Source of the DNA: Alteromonas sp. RKMC-009
GTDB lineage: Bacteria; Pseudomonadota; Gammaproteobacteria; Enterobacterales; Alteromonadaceae
DNA length: 64,000 nt
Reading direction: 5' to 3'
Assembly (NCBI RefSeq): GCF_003584565.2
Contig: NZ_CP031010.1
Span: forward strand, 3,224,001-3,288,000
The position numbers and the translations under genes are program-made. Position 1 is the stretch's first letter; each line of letters starts with the position of its first letter. The notes beneath the pieces are model-generated. The model was not told where the DNA came from. It did no database searches and saw only the letters and a program-made list of their open reading frames with translations. This document shows positions 19,878 to 30,754 of this stretch, piece by piece.

Positions 19878-21500
19878 TTAATGGGTCAGTGACATCACCA
19901 CCTGCTTCACATTTCCTTCCATTTCTCTCACGGCATCGGAAATGTCGTTTCTGCGTGACAGGGCATGATACTTTTCTGACGATGTCACAGAGTTATTGAT
20001 AACCTGTTCAACCTGTTTAAGCACCGCTTCCTGTTCATCGGCGGCTTCATTCAGTACAACGACAACGCTGGCGGTTTCCTGTATATCTTTCACCACCAGA
20101 TTCAGAGTTTCCAGCGCCGCGGCCGCTTCTCTTGCATTCACATCTGCCAGTGATTTTCCGGATTGCATAGCCACTACCGCACCCTGCGCTTCAGACTCAA
20201 AGCTTGAAAGAATGCCGTTGATTTCCCGCGTTGACTGCTGGGTTTTGGCTGCCAGAGCCCGCACTTCGTCGGCAACCACGGCAAATCCTCTGCCATGCTC
20301 CCCTGCTCTGGCGGCTTCAATAGCCGCATTCAGAGCCAGCAAGTTGGTCTGGTCGGCAATTTCATTGATGACATTAACGACTTTGAGGATGTTATTGCTG
20401 CGGGATTGCAGGGCATCAACAATGTCACTGGACTGATTTACTGTCTCGGCAAGTTGCCTGAAGCCGTCATTAGCTTTTGAAAAGGTGGCGTAACAGGCAG
20501 CAACATTGGTTTCAGAGCTGTTAGTGGCGACGGCCACCTGGTCGGTGATGGCAACCAGACTCTGTACAATTTCTTTTAGTTTATCGGTGCTGCTGTCCAG
20601 CGACTGACTGGTCTGGTGCTGTTCTTCTGCGCCGGCCAGAATAGCCTGACTCACATCACTCAGCGTAATAACAGCGTGAGCAACCTGAGACTCAGCCTGT
20701 TTGAGTTGTTCAACAGAGCCCCGCAACTTGTCCTGTAACGAGCGTGCAGAATCCGCCAGCGAGCCCAGTTCGTGCCCGCTGCGGTAATCAAGCTTGTAGT
20801 CATACCGGCTTTTTGCCAGAGCAGCAATGCAGGCCGCGATTTGCTTAACCGGTTTAATGACCTGTTTACGTAAACGTTGAACTACATACCAGGTAGTCAG
20901 TGCCGATAACACCAGTGCAGCGATCAGGATCATCCACAATGTGCGGCGGGTATCCGTTCTCAGGTTTTCAAAAGCATTGAAAGACTGCTCAGCGATGTTT
21001 GCTGCCACCGCTTCAAGTAATTCAGCAGGTTTGCGGTCAATGCCTTTCACGTAGGCGTCTGCCACTTTAGCATCGTAACCCGCTGCCACAAACGCGTCGA
21101 AACCTTCACGGTACTTTTCTGCCATATGATTATGGGCATCCAGAAATTCACCGATAGTGCTTCTGGCTTCCGCGCTTATCGCCTGATTCGTTAATAACTT
21201 GCGGAACCCCTCCTGTACGTCAGCTTCCCGTTGCTGAAACCGCTGCCAGTACTTTTCCCTGTTGTCATCGTCATAACCACGCAGCAAGGTGTTTTTCCAT
21301 TCCTGTACCTGCGTTTTAAAGGTATTCAGGATAGCTGTTACATCACGCTCTGACTGAACCAGACTGTTTTCCAGTTCATCAAAATGGTTGAGTAAGGCAA
21401 AAGATTTGTACAATGATGCAGAGTTAAGCATCACTAAGATAATAAGAGCTGCCATCACGGGAGTCATGACAAGCCGGCTGATACTGGAATATTTCAACAT
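19878..21500 (-). CDS. Methyl-accepting chemotaxis protein
   Basis: A transmembrane chemoreceptor of 540 residues. TM1 is about 8-30, a helical periplasmic ligand domain of about 155 residues follows (30-185), TM2 is about 187-207, then comes a HAMP-like linker and the signalling domain with the hairpin-tip sequence [36 protein letters not shown] in the middle (positions about 385-420). Gln/Glu methylation sites are expected on both flanks. The periplasmic domain is mostly helical and not assignable by eye. A Pho-box-like element lies about 75-92 bases upstream, suggesting induction by phosphate starvation. Confidence 0.92.
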   Translation of the reverse strand: MLKYSSISRLVMTPVMAALIILVMLNSASLYKSFALLNHFDELENSLVQSERDVTAILNTFKTQVQEWKNTLLRGYDDDNREKYWQRFQQREADVQEGFRKLLTNQAISAEARSTIGEFLDAHNHMAEKYREGFDAFVAAGYDAKVADAYVKGIDRKPAELLEAVAANIAEQSFNAFENLRTDTRRTLWMILIAALVLSALTTWYVVQRLRKQVIKPVKQIAACIAALAKSRYDYKLDYRSGHELGSLADSARSLQDKLRGSVEQLKQAESQVAHAVITLSDVSQAILAGAEEQHQTSQSLDSSTDKLKEIVQSLVAITDQVAVATNSSETNVAACYATFSKANDGFRQLAETVNQSSDIVDALQSRSNNILKVVNVINEIADQTNLLALNAAIEAARAGEHGRGFAVVADEVRALAAKTQQSTREINGILSSFESEAQGAVVAMQSGKSLADVNAREAAAALETLNLVVKDIQETASVVVVLNEAADEQEAVLKQVEQVINNSVTSSEKYHALSRRNDISDAVREMEGNVKQVVMSLTH

Positions 21501-21574
21501 GGGAACCTGGTAAAACGCTTTTCGGGTAAATGCAATACTGAATCATTTAGACGAAAGTATTAGATGATGTTTTT

Positions 21575-21592
21575 ATGACAGCAACATGACAG
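21575..21592 (-). promoter_or_regulatory. Pho-box-like element upstream of the chemoreceptor
   Basis: On the minus strand two perfect CTGTCAT repeats are separated by GTTG, giving the 11-base periodicity of a PhoB-binding box. A TAATAC (21557-21562) 12 bases further on is placed like the -10 of PhoB-activated promoters, where the box replaces the -35. Binding is inferred. Confidence 0.6.
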
Positions 21593-21708
21593 CAGGTTGC
21601 GAATGTCAGTTGAGGGAGTATGAAAAAGGGAAAGTCAGTATGTGCATTTATACGGAAGGTAGCGGCGAACCGGAACAATTCGCCGCCGGAAGTAATTGAA
21701 TCTCAGGT

Positions 21709-22731
21709 TTATTCGGTTTCGAACGGTGCCAGTGCCAGTTTGCCGATGGCTGAACCACTTTCAAGGATCTGGTGGGCTCTGAACAGATTAGCGGCATTGA
21801 CGGGGCCCAAATGCTGGCCGAGTGTGGTTTGAAGCTCCCCCGCAGTAAGCATTTTGCTCACATCGCTGAGGATTTCATGTTGGTTAAGAATGTCACTGGT
21901 ATTGAACAGAGAGCGGGTGTACATGAACTCCCAGTGAAGCGAAATACTCTTGCGCTTTAACAGACCGATATCCAGAGGACCCGGATCGTCAATCAGACCG
22001 AACTTGCTTTGCGGCTTCATTAAATCAGCCAGCGCGGCAATATGTGTCTGCGTATGCGTGAGGCTGGCGACATAGTCAACACCCTCTAATGACAATGCCT
22101 CGTACTGCGGAGCCAGAGGTTGTGAATGGTCGAGTACATGATGTGCGCCCATTTTACTCACCCATTCCTTCGTTTCCGGTCTGGATGCCGTGGCAACAAC
22201 AGTCAGACCGGTAAGTTTACGGGCAAGCTGAATTAGAATGGAACCCACACCGCCGGCAGCACCGGTGACAAGCAGCACTTTATCTTTACTTTCTTCACCC
22301 GGGGCAACTTCAAGACGATCGAACAACAGCTCCCACGCCGTCAGTGAAGTCAGTGGCATGGCCGCAGATTCAACATCAGATAGCCCTTCGGGTGCCAGCG
22401 CAACAATACGCTCATCTACCAGCTGATATTCCGCATTGGTACCGCTACGGGAAATATCACCGGCATAAAATACCTTATCGCCTTTTTTGAACAACGACGC
22501 ATCGCTGCCTGTGGATTCAACGATACCCACCGCGTCCCATCCGAGGATTTTTACCTCATCAGCCGGAGGAGACACACTACGACGAATTTTGGTGTCTACC
22601 GGATTCACTGAAACGGCAAGCACTCTCACCAGCAGATCTCTTCCTGCCGGCACAGGAGTTGCCATATTGATTGCCTGAATTGCGTTTTCAGTCAGCGTTT
22701 CAGACGCCTGCTTATAACCATATGCGCGCAT
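21709..22731 (-). CDS. Zinc-independent alcohol dehydrogenase-family oxidoreductase (ZADH/quinone reductase type)
   Basis: An NADPH-dependent medium-chain dehydrogenase of 340 residues. The N-terminal GroES-like domain has ILGWDAVGIVESTGSD, and the Rossmann domain has VTGAAGGVGSILIQLARK (about 155-172). The zinc-ligand cysteines of true alcohol dehydrogenases are missing, which places it with quinone oxidoreductase-like enzymes usually annotated as zinc-binding alcohol dehydrogenase family protein. It is transcribed toward the chemoreceptor gene but the 208-bp gap makes a shared transcript unlikely. Confidence 0.88.
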   Translation of the reverse strand: MRAYGYKQASETLTENAIQAINMATPVPAGRDLLVRVLAVSVNPVDTKIRRSVSPPADEVKILGWDAVGIVESTGSDASLFKKGDKVFYAGDISRSGTNAEYQLVDERIVALAPEGLSDVESAAMPLTSLTAWELLFDRLEVAPGEESKDKVLLVTGAAGGVGSILIQLARKLTGLTVVATASRPETKEWVSKMGAHHVLDHSQPLAPQYEALSLEGVDYVASLTHTQTHIAALADLMKPQSKFGLIDDPGPLDIGLLKRKSISLHWEFMYTRSLFNTSDILNQHEILSDVSKMLTAGELQTTLGQHLGPVNAANLFRAHQILESGSAIGKLALAPFETE

Positions 22732-22859
22732 GTTTTATCCCTTTGTTCAGCAAACTGCTCTACATGAATGTGCCACACGATAACGCTTCCTGACACGCAG
22801 ACGCCAGAGGAAAATCGTCGCAGTTGCTCAATAACGGGATAACATGACTCTTAATTAAA

Positions 22860-22875
22860 GTTAACAAATTGTTAA
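22860..22875 (+). promoter_or_regulatory. ArcA-like box upstream of katG
   Basis: The sequence GTTAACAAATTGTTAA contains two GTTAA direct repeats 11 bases apart, the arrangement of ArcA boxes, and matches the remembered GTTAATTAAATGTTAA form at 13 of 16 positions. Bases 22861-22875 also form a perfect 7-1-7 palindrome, so another dimeric regulator is possible. The katG start is about 120 bases downstream. Confidence 0.4.
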
Positions 22876-22995
22876 TTCACAAATGATAAAAACAGATTGA
22901 AGTAATCGGTTTATCCAATTTTCTCTTATCACAAATCTGAATCATATTCTTATGGCCTGAAGTGTGACCAGAAACTATTCAATAAGGATAAACAC

Positions 22996-25236
22996 ATGAA
23001 AATGAAACTCTTACCCGCTGTCGCAGCTATCGCCATGGCATTATCGCCAAATGCGTACTCTGCCACTATGGATCAAAATGCGAAAGTAGTGGGCGAAGCC
23101 CCGAAGGGCAACAAATTCTGGTGGCCGGAACAACTGGACCTGTCCCAGTTACGTGCCCACGGTGTTGCATCAAACCCTTACGGCGAAAACTTTAATTACG
23201 CAAAAGCGTTTGAATCACTGGATTTAAATGCCGTTAAAGCTGATATCCGTGAAGTACTTACCTCTTCACAACCCTGGTGGCCTGCAGACTATGGTCATTA
23301 CGGTCCGTTCTTTATCCGTATGGCATGGCACGCAGCCGGTACTTACCGGACTGTTGACGGACGCGGCGGTGCCGGTGGTGGTCAGCAACGTTTCGACCCG
23401 CTGAACAGCTGGCCGGATAACGCTAACCTGGATAAAGCACGTCGTTTACTTTGGCCAATCAAACAGAAATACGGCCGTAACATTTCCTGGGGTGATTTAA
23501 TGGCCCTTACCGGTAACGTGGCACTGGAAGATATGGGCTTTAAAACCTATGGTTTCGCCGGCGGACGTGTGGACGACTGGGAACCGGATCATGTTTACTG
23601 GGGCCCGGAAGAAGAAATGCTTACCGATCAGCGCCGGGACGAGAAAGGTAACCTGAAAGGTCCTCTGGCTGCGGTAGAAATGGGTCTGATTTACGTCAAT
23701 CCGGTTGGACCTCACGGCAAGCCTGATCCCATTGCTGCTGCCCATGACATCCGTATGTCTTTCGGCCGCATGGCTATGAATGATGAAGAAATCGTAGCGC
23801 TTATCGCGGGTGGTCACACTTTTGGTAAAGCTCACGGAGCCAAAAAAGCAGACTGTCTGGGTAAAGAACCTGCTGCCGGTGATCTGGAAGACCAGGGCTT
23901 TGGCTGGAAAAACAGCTGTGGCAAAGGTAATGCAGAAGACACGATGACCAGCGGACTGGAAGGTGCCTGGACGGTGACGCCGACGCAGTGGACAACAAAT
24001 TATCTGGATAACCTGTTTGGTTTCGAATGGAAACAAACAAAGAGCCCTGCCGGCGCTATTCAGTGGATCCCTACTGCAGAATCCGCGGCGAACATGGTTC
24101 CTGACGCCCACGTTCAGGGTAAACGTCACGCTCCTATCATGTTTACCACTGACCTTGCGCTGAAAGAAGATCCTGAGTTCCGTAAGATTGCCAAACGCTT
24201 CCAGCAGAATCCGGAAGACTTTGAACTGGCCTTCGGTAAAGCCTGGTTCAAACTGAACCACCGTGATCTTGGACCGAAAGCCCGTTATCTGGGTGCTGAA
24301 ATCCCGGCTGACGACCTTATCTGGCAGGATCCGATTCCTCAAGTTGATCATAAGCTGGTTTCAGACAAACAAGCTAAGCAACTGAAGAAGGACATTCTGA
24401 AGTCAGGTCTGTCTGTACAGGAATTAGTACGTGTCGCCTGGGCCGCTGCAGCCAGCTACCGTGATACGGACATGCGCGGTGGTGTAAACGGTGCCCGTAT
24501 TGCTCTTGCTCCGCAAAAGGACTGGGCAATTAATAATCCGGCAGAAGTACAAAAAGTGCTGGGCAAGCTGAAAGACATTCAGACCGGTTTCAATAAGAAA
24601 TCGAAGAAGGTCAAAATTTCTCTGGCCGACATGATTGTACTGGCAGGTGCTGCAGGTGTTGAACAGGCAGCGAAGGACGCCGGTGTTGACGTGACCGTTC
24701 CGTTCATTCCGGGTCGTATGGATGCCACACAGGAAATGACAGATGTTGAGTCGTTCGCGGTGTTGGAGCCGACTGCTGATGCTTTCCGTAACTACTGGGC
24801 TGAAAGTAACTACCGCTCACCGGCTGTGATGATGGTCGATAAGGCAGACATGCTGTCACTGAGTGTGCCTGAAATGACAGTTCTGCTGGGTGGAATGCGT
24901 GCCATGAACGCGAACGCTGACGATTCAGCCCATGGTGTACTGACAGGCAACCCCGGTCAGCTGACAAACGATTTCTTCGTTAATCTGCTGGATATGTCTA
25001 CAGAGTGGAAAAAGTCAGAAGATGATGCAGCCATTTATGTAGGTACAGATCGTACTTCAGGCGAACAGAAATGGACTGCCACACCGGTTGACCTGATCTT
25101 CGGTTCTAACACTGAATTACGGGCCATTGCCGAAGTGTACGGCTCTGAAGATGCGAAAGAGAAGTTTGTTACCGACTTCGTAGATGCATGGGTAAAAGTA
25201 ATGCGCAACGATCGCTTTGATCTGAAACGCAGCTAA
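22996..25236 (+). CDS. katG: Catalase-peroxidase with export signal
   Basis: A haem enzyme that removes hydrogen peroxide. The 746 residues contain both KatG halves. Distal Arg108, Trp111 and His112 are in [13 protein letters not shown], and the proximal His274 is in [11 protein letters not shown]. Trp111, Tyr233 and Met259 match the Trp-Tyr-Met adduct of Mycobacterium KatG with a constant offset of four, so catalase activity should be retained. Residues 1-23 form a Sec-type signal peptide ([22 protein letters not shown]), implying a periplasmic enzyme like KatP, rather than the usual cytoplasmic KatG. Confidence 0.95.
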   Translation: MKMKLLPAVAAIAMALSPNAYSATMDQNAKVVGEAPKGNKFWWPEQLDLSQLRAHGVASNPYGENFNYAKAFESLDLNAVKADIREVLTSSQPWWPADYGHYGPFFIRMAWHAAGTYRTVDGRGGAGGGQQRFDPLNSWPDNANLDKARRLLWPIKQKYGRNISWGDLMALTGNVALEDMGFKTYGFAGGRVDDWEPDHVYWGPEEEMLTDQRRDEKGNLKGPLAAVEMGLIYVNPVGPHGKPDPIAAAHDIRMSFGRMAMNDEEIVALIAGGHTFGKAHGAKKADCLGKEPAAGDLEDQGFGWKNSCGKGNAEDTMTSGLEGAWTVTPTQWTTNYLDNLFGFEWKQTKSPAGAIQWIPTAESAANMVPDAHVQGKRHAPIMFTTDLALKEDPEFRKIAKRFQQNPEDFELAFGKAWFKLNHRDLGPKARYLGAEIPADDLIWQDPIPQVDHKLVSDKQAKQLKKDILKSGLSVQELVRVAWAAAASYRDTDMRGGVNGARIALAPQKDWAINNPAEVQKVLGKLKDIQTGFNKKSKKVKISLADMIVLAGAAGVEQAAKDAGVDVTVPFIPGRMDATQEMTDVESFAVLEPTADAFRNYWAESNYRSPAVMMVDKADMLSLSVPEMTVLLGGMRAMNANADDSAHGVLTGNPGQLTNDFFVNLLDMSTEWKKSEDDAAIYVGTDRTSGEQKWTATPVDLIFGSNTELRAIAEVYGSEDAKEKFVTDFVDAWVKVMRNDRFDLKRS

Positions 25237-25265
25237 TTCCCGCCCTCTATATACCCCGTTAAACC

Positions 25266-25291
25266 ATGCCCCCGCTTAAGGGGGCATTTTT
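25266..25291 (+). terminator. Intrinsic terminator after katG
   Basis: A perfect 8-bp stem ATGCCCCC/GGGGGCAT with a six-base loop is followed by TTTTTA; it begins 30 bases after the katG stop. Confidence 0.85.
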
Positions 25292-25465
25292 ATTTCCCCC
25301 GCTTATGAATGAACCTGTCAGCAGGTCTTTTCGTAAAACCTCCGGCAATCTGCACAATCAGGCAAGCATTAAAGAGCATCAGGCATGCACACCCCTGGTG
25401 TTTTTACTTAAAATTTCCGTTATCAGGATATGCCTGAGCATGTAACGACAAATGAGGCTATAGTT

Positions 25466-26512
25466 ATGAAAACAATTGGATATGCGGCTCACTCGTCAGA
25501 CGCCCACATGGTTCCTTATCATTTCGAAAGACGGAATCTGCGCGACAATGACGTAGCCATCGAAATTCTTTATAGCGGCGTTTGCCACTCTGATCTTCAC
25601 ACCGTAAACGGCGACTGGGGCGACCAGCCTTATCCGTTAGTACCGGGACACGAAATCGTCGGTAAAGTCATAGAAGTTGGCGCAGACGTTAAAAACTACA
25701 AAGTGGGCCAGCACGTAGCTGTAGGCTGTATGGTCGACAGCTGTCAGTCCTGCGACCAGTGTGACCACGGTGAAGAGCAATTTTGTCGCAATGGTATGAC
25801 GCCCACTTACGGCGCACCGGACCGCATCAGCGGTGAAATTACTCAGGGCGGTTACTCAAAGCACATTGTTGTGCGCGAAGAATTCGTTCTGAATGTACCT
25901 GAATCATTAGATCTGGCCCGTACTGCACCTATTCTTTGTGCTGGTATCACCACTTTTTCTCCTCTGCGTACCTGGGGCGTTAAAGAAGGCAGCCGCGTAG
26001 GCGTAATTGGCCTGGGTGGTCTGGGTCATATGGCGGTTAAACTGGCAGTGGCCATGGGCGCAGAAGTAACCGTTCTCAGCCGTTCAAATTCTAAGGAAGA
26101 GCAGGCAAAAGCGCTGGGCGCGAGTGGAATTCTGGCTTCTACTGACGAGAGCGCAATGCAGGAAGCTGGTTCATCATTTGATTTAATCATCGACACGGTG
26201 CCGGTTAAGCATGATGTAGATGTTTACATGCCACTTCTCGACATTGACGGTACGCTGGCTATTGTTGGTCAGGTTGGCCCCATGGAAGATTTTATGACCA
26301 TGCCGTTAGTAATGGGCCGCCGCCGCGTAGCAGGCTCTCTGATTGGCGGTATCAGGGAAACTCAGGAAGTACTGGATTTCTGTGCTGAGCACAACATTCA
26401 CCCTGAATGTGTGATGATTAAAGCTGATGAAGTGAATGATGCATTCGCAAGCCTGGCAAAAGGTGACGTAGCCCACCGTTATGTGATTGATATGGCGAGT
26501 CTGGAAGTGTAA
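25466..26512 (+). CDS. Zinc-dependent alcohol/aldehyde dehydrogenase of the YahK (cinnamyl alcohol dehydrogenase) type
   Basis: An NADP-dependent medium-chain dehydrogenase that probably reduces aldehydes. From the ATG at 25466 it has 348 residues. Catalytic-zinc residues are Cys40 in GVCHSDLH and His62-Glu63 in VPGHE, with a further Cys in ILCAG. The structural zinc site is Cys93, 96, 99 and 107. The cofactor loop is GLGGLGHMAVKLA. The chosen start has GAGG eight bases upstream; the in-frame ATG at 25430 would add 12 unrelated residues. It is a single-gene unit between terminators. Confidence 0.92.
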   Translation: MKTIGYAAHSSDAHMVPYHFERRNLRDNDVAIEILYSGVCHSDLHTVNGDWGDQPYPLVPGHEIVGKVIEVGADVKNYKVGQHVAVGCMVDSCQSCDQCDHGEEQFCRNGMTPTYGAPDRISGEITQGGYSKHIVVREEFVLNVPESLDLARTAPILCAGITTFSPLRTWGVKEGSRVGVIGLGGLGHMAVKLAVAMGAEVTVLSRSNSKEEQAKALGASGILASTDESAMQEAGSSFDLIIDTVPVKHDVDVYMPLLDIDGTLAIVGQVGPMEDFMTMPLVMGRRRVAGSLIGGIRETQEVLDFCAEHNIHPECVMIKADEVNDAFASLAKGDVAHRYVIDMASLEV

Positions 26513-26535
26513 ACCTTCGGACAGTCAAAAATAAC

Positions 26536-26559
26536 AAAGCCCGCAAAATGCGGGCTTTT
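26536..26559. terminator. Bidirectional terminator between adh and PEP-CTERM gene
   Basis: A perfect 10-bp stem AAAGCCCGCA/TGCGGGCTTT with a three-base loop, flanked by T-rich sequence on both strands. It serves the plus-strand dehydrogenase and the minus-strand gene that ends four bases away. Confidence 0.85.
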
Positions 26560-26563
26560 CTGT

Positions 26564-27289
26564 TTAGCTACGCTTTCTTCGGGTAAAGAAGCCAGCCATA
26601 GCCAGAGTAATCAATATCAGAGTGCCGGGTTCAGAAACACTTACCGGACCTGTCGCTCCATTTAACAAGTAGTTAATACTATTGGAGAGGAGAATATTAC
26701 CATCAGATACATCATAGGTATCGAACAAGCCACTTAACAGTAATGAATTGCCACTATTTCCCTCGACAACTGCACAACCTGAACCCAACGTCCCCAGACA
26801 TTGAGATGATGAGGATGCTATCCAGCTACTGGAAAAAATACCCCAGCCCGGGTTTGCCAGCATAAGCGGTGAAGACAGACCCGCAAAAATGGGGTGTGAG
26901 TCAATCGCAATATTTGTCCCGTTTGTACCTGAACGACCTGAAGCTCCCAATAATGCAGATAAACCTGAATTATCAAGCCAGGTTGTACCTAATATAGAGC
27001 CGCCGTTACCCAGATAAGTATCAAGACCTGAGATACTGCTGAAAATATCGTTATTCTGTTCGCCAAGGATTACCAGATCCCAGCTTTGTGAAGCAAGCTG
27101 AGTATTGAAGTCTGTCACCGACGTTACAGTTGTCGTTTGAACGTCCAAACCAGATAATGTTAGTGCGCCAGGTACAGACGATGTGGCAATAGTGTCATCT
27201 TCAAAATAAAGAACAGACGCAATTGATACTGATGTATGACCTAAAATCAAAGCAATTAATAATAGTGATTTTTGTATATTTAGTTTCAT
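26564..27289 (-). CDS. PEP-CTERM sorting-domain protein
   Basis: An exported protein of 241 residues. It has an N-terminal signal peptide (about 1-24) and a C-terminal PEP-CTERM signal: SEPGT at about 219-223, a hydrophobic helix (LILITLAMAGFF) and the basic tail TRRKRS, recognised by an exosortase. The body alternates strands and glycine-rich turns (WDLVILGEQN, GGSILGTTW, HPIFAGL) that look like a ThuA or glutamine-amidotransferase-like fold, without a catalytic Cys triad I can place. It is more AT-rich than its neighbours and has no operon partners, which suggests acquisition. No exosortase is in the window. Confidence 0.82.
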   Translation of the reverse strand: MKLNIQKSLLLIALILGHTSVSIASVLYFEDDTIATSSVPGALTLSGLDVQTTTVTSVTDFNTQLASQSWDLVILGEQNNDIFSSISGLDTYLGNGGSILGTTWLDNSGLSALLGASGRSGTNGTNIAIDSHPIFAGLSSPLMLANPGWGIFSSSWIASSSSQCLGTLGSGCAVVEGNSGNSLLLSGLFDTYDVSDGNILLSNSINYLLNGATGPVSVSEPGTLILITLAMAGFFTRRKRS

Positions 27290-27328
27290 TTTCCACTTCC
27301 TGTATTTATCAAAACCTCACTTTTGCCT

Positions 27329-27345
27329 AACAAGATTTGAGCCAA
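27329..27345 (-). promoter_or_regulatory. Sigma-54-like promoter of the PEP-CTERM gene
   Basis: Minus strand: TTGGCTC, AAATC, TTGTT. The -24 GG and -12 element are 10 bases apart as required, but the -12 is GT instead of GC. The start codon is 40 bases downstream. PEP-CTERM genes are often sigma-54 dependent (PrsK/PrsR), which makes the weak match worth noting. Confidence 0.35.
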
Positions 27346-27463
27346 AAAAATAACCCTTAAATTTCAGTCAGATAGACAATTGTTAATATTTAGTTGCAAA
27401 ATAAACTGACAGTTAAAAATGCGATAATTGATAATTTAGAGACGAGAGCCCTAAACTTAAGAA

Positions 27464-27489
27464 CAAAAAAGCCCTGCATTTGCAGGGCT
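27464..27489 (-). terminator. Intrinsic terminator of guaBA
   Basis: Minus strand: a perfect 9-bp stem AGCCCTGCA/TGCAGGGCT with a two-base central loop, then six Ts. It lies about 43 bases past the guaA stop. Confidence 0.88.
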
Positions 27490-27531
27490 ATACAATTATT
27501 TGAACGCTGTCATTAAAACTAATGAGAGAAC

Positions 27532-29109
27532 TTACTCCCACTCAATCGTAGCAGGCGGCTTACCGGAGATATCGTAAACCACGCGGGAAATACCGTCGAT
27601 TTCGTTGATGATACGGTTAGACACCTTACCTAAGAAATCGTATGGCAGATGCGCCCAGTGTGCAGTCATGAAGTCGATGGTTTCAACCGCACGCAGAGAT
27701 ACAACCCAGTCGTATTTACGGGCATCACCCATTACGCCAACAGAACGAACCGGCAGGAATACGGTGAATGCCTGACTGACTTTGTGGTACAGATCTGCGT
27801 TATGCAGCTCTTCAATGAAGATGGCATCAGCACGACGCAGCAGGTCGCAGTATTCTTTCTTGATTTCGCCCAGTACACGTACGCCCAGACCAGGGCCAGG
27901 GAACGGATGACGGTACAACATGTCGTATGGCAGGCCGAGCTCAAGACCAATCTTGCGCACTTCGTCTTTGAACAGCTCGCGTAATGGCTCGACCAGACCC
28001 ATCTTCATGTCTTCAGGCAGACCGCCTACGTTGTGGTGTGATTTGATAACGTGGGCTTTACCGGTAGCAGAACCGGCCGATTCAATAACGTCAGGGTAAA
28101 TTGTGCCCTGTGCCAACCATTTCGCATTAGTCAGCTTGGATGCTTCCTCATCGAATACCGCAACGAACTCGTTACCGATAATCTTACGTTTTTTCTCTGG
28201 ATCCGCTTCGCCTTCGAGACGGGCGAGGAAGCGGTCTTCCGCATCCACCTTAATGATGTTCAGACCAAAGTGATCGCCGAACATGTCCATTACCTGCTGG
28301 CCTTCGTTTAAACGCAGCAGACCGTTATCTACGAATACACAGGTCAGCTTGTCGCCGATAGCACGGTGAATAAGCATAGCAACCACAGATGAATCCACAC
28401 CGCCTGACAGGCCGAGGATTACTTCGTCATCACCCACTTTTTCTTTAATACGGGCAATGGCGTCTTCGATGATGGCGCCGGGTGTCCACAGCTTCTCACA
28501 GCCACAGATGTCCATGACGAAGTGAGTCAGCAAACGCTGACCCTGACGGGTATGAGTCACTTCCGGGTGGAACTGCACGCCGTAGAATCGTTTTTCTTCG
28601 TTGTACATCGCCGCATGCGGACAAGATGGTGTCTGCGCGATGGTTTCGAAACCTTCCGGAATCGTCGCCACTTTATCGCCGTGACTCATCCATACGTCCA
28701 GCAGTGCGTTGCCGTTTTCGCCGATGTGGTCTTCAATCTGTGCCAGCAGATCGGTGGCTTTTAATACTTCAACCTGCGCATAACCGAACTCACGCTTGTT
28801 AGAGCCCTGTACGCTACCGCCAAGCTGTTCCGCCATGGTCTGCATGCCGTAACATACGCCAAGCACCGGTACACCGGCTTCAAATACGTACTCAGGGGCA
28901 CGGGGCGAGTTTAGTTCAGTGACCGACTCCGGGCCGCCCGACAGAATGATACCGTCCGGGTTGAATCCGCGAATTTGCTCTTCGGTCACGTCCCAGGCCC
29001 ACAGCTCACAGTAAACACCGATTTCACGTACGCGACGTGCAATCAGTTGCGTGTACTGGGAACCGAAGTCCAGAATAAGTATGCGCTGGCTATGAATATT
29101 GGTGGTCAT
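27532..29109 (-). CDS. guaA: GMP synthase (glutamine-hydrolysing)
   Basis: It converts XMP to GMP with glutamine and ATP, the last step of guanine nucleotide synthesis. The 525 residues equal E. coli GuaA. The amidotransferase domain has the nucleophile Cys86 in [14 protein letters not shown] and FHPEVTHT for the His-Glu pair. The ATP-pyrophosphatase domain has the P-loop LSGGVDSSV. The C-terminal dimerisation domain ends in the conserved KPPATIEWE. It follows guaB after 72 bases that contain a hairpin. Confidence 0.98.
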   Translation of the reverse strand: MTTNIHSQRILILDFGSQYTQLIARRVREIGVYCELWAWDVTEEQIRGFNPDGIILSGGPESVTELNSPRAPEYVFEAGVPVLGVCYGMQTMAEQLGGSVQGSNKREFGYAQVEVLKATDLLAQIEDHIGENGNALLDVWMSHGDKVATIPEGFETIAQTPSCPHAAMYNEEKRFYGVQFHPEVTHTRQGQRLLTHFVMDICGCEKLWTPGAIIEDAIARIKEKVGDDEVILGLSGGVDSSVVAMLIHRAIGDKLTCVFVDNGLLRLNEGQQVMDMFGDHFGLNIIKVDAEDRFLARLEGEADPEKKRKIIGNEFVAVFDEEASKLTNAKWLAQGTIYPDVIESAGSATGKAHVIKSHHNVGGLPEDMKMGLVEPLRELFKDEVRKIGLELGLPYDMLYRHPFPGPGLGVRVLGEIKKEYCDLLRRADAIFIEELHNADLYHKVSQAFTVFLPVRSVGVMGDARKYDWVVSLRAVETIDFMTAHWAHLPYDFLGKVSNRIINEIDGISRVVYDISGKPPATIEWE

Positions 29110-29135
29110 GTTTTTACCCGTTAAATAAAACAGAA

Positions 29136-29157
29136 AGGCTGGTAGAGATACCAGCCT
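29136..29157 (-). promoter_or_regulatory. Intercistronic hairpin between guaB and guaA
   Basis: A perfect 9-bp stem AGGCTGGTA/TACCAGCCT with a four-base loop, followed on the minus strand by TTCTGTTTTATTT. The interrupted U tract suggests partial termination or an RNA-processing site that sets the guaB:guaA ratio. Confidence 0.55.
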
Positions 29158-29181
29158 GACAAAATACTAGTTTAGCGGCGA

Positions 29182-30719
<1,538 letters not shown>

Positions 30720-30754
30720 ACTCTAATTGTCCTAAACCTGATGATTTTTTATTT

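Noticed and set aside
21500..21560. Sigma-28 (flagellar) promoter before the chemoreceptor
   Set aside because: A TAAA and a CCCGAAAA are present but 19 bases apart instead of about 15 and the -10 is poor; the Pho-box promoter fits better.
22885..22915. Inverted repeat GATAAA/TTTATC upstream of katG as an OxyR site
   Set aside because: The OxyR motif needs four spaced ATAG/CTAT-type contacts; only the outer arms match, so the ArcA-like element nearby was preferred.
23497..24351. A 284-codon minus-strand frame opposite katG
   Set aside because: Antisense shadow of a fully conserved enzyme; no signal, domain or ribosome site.
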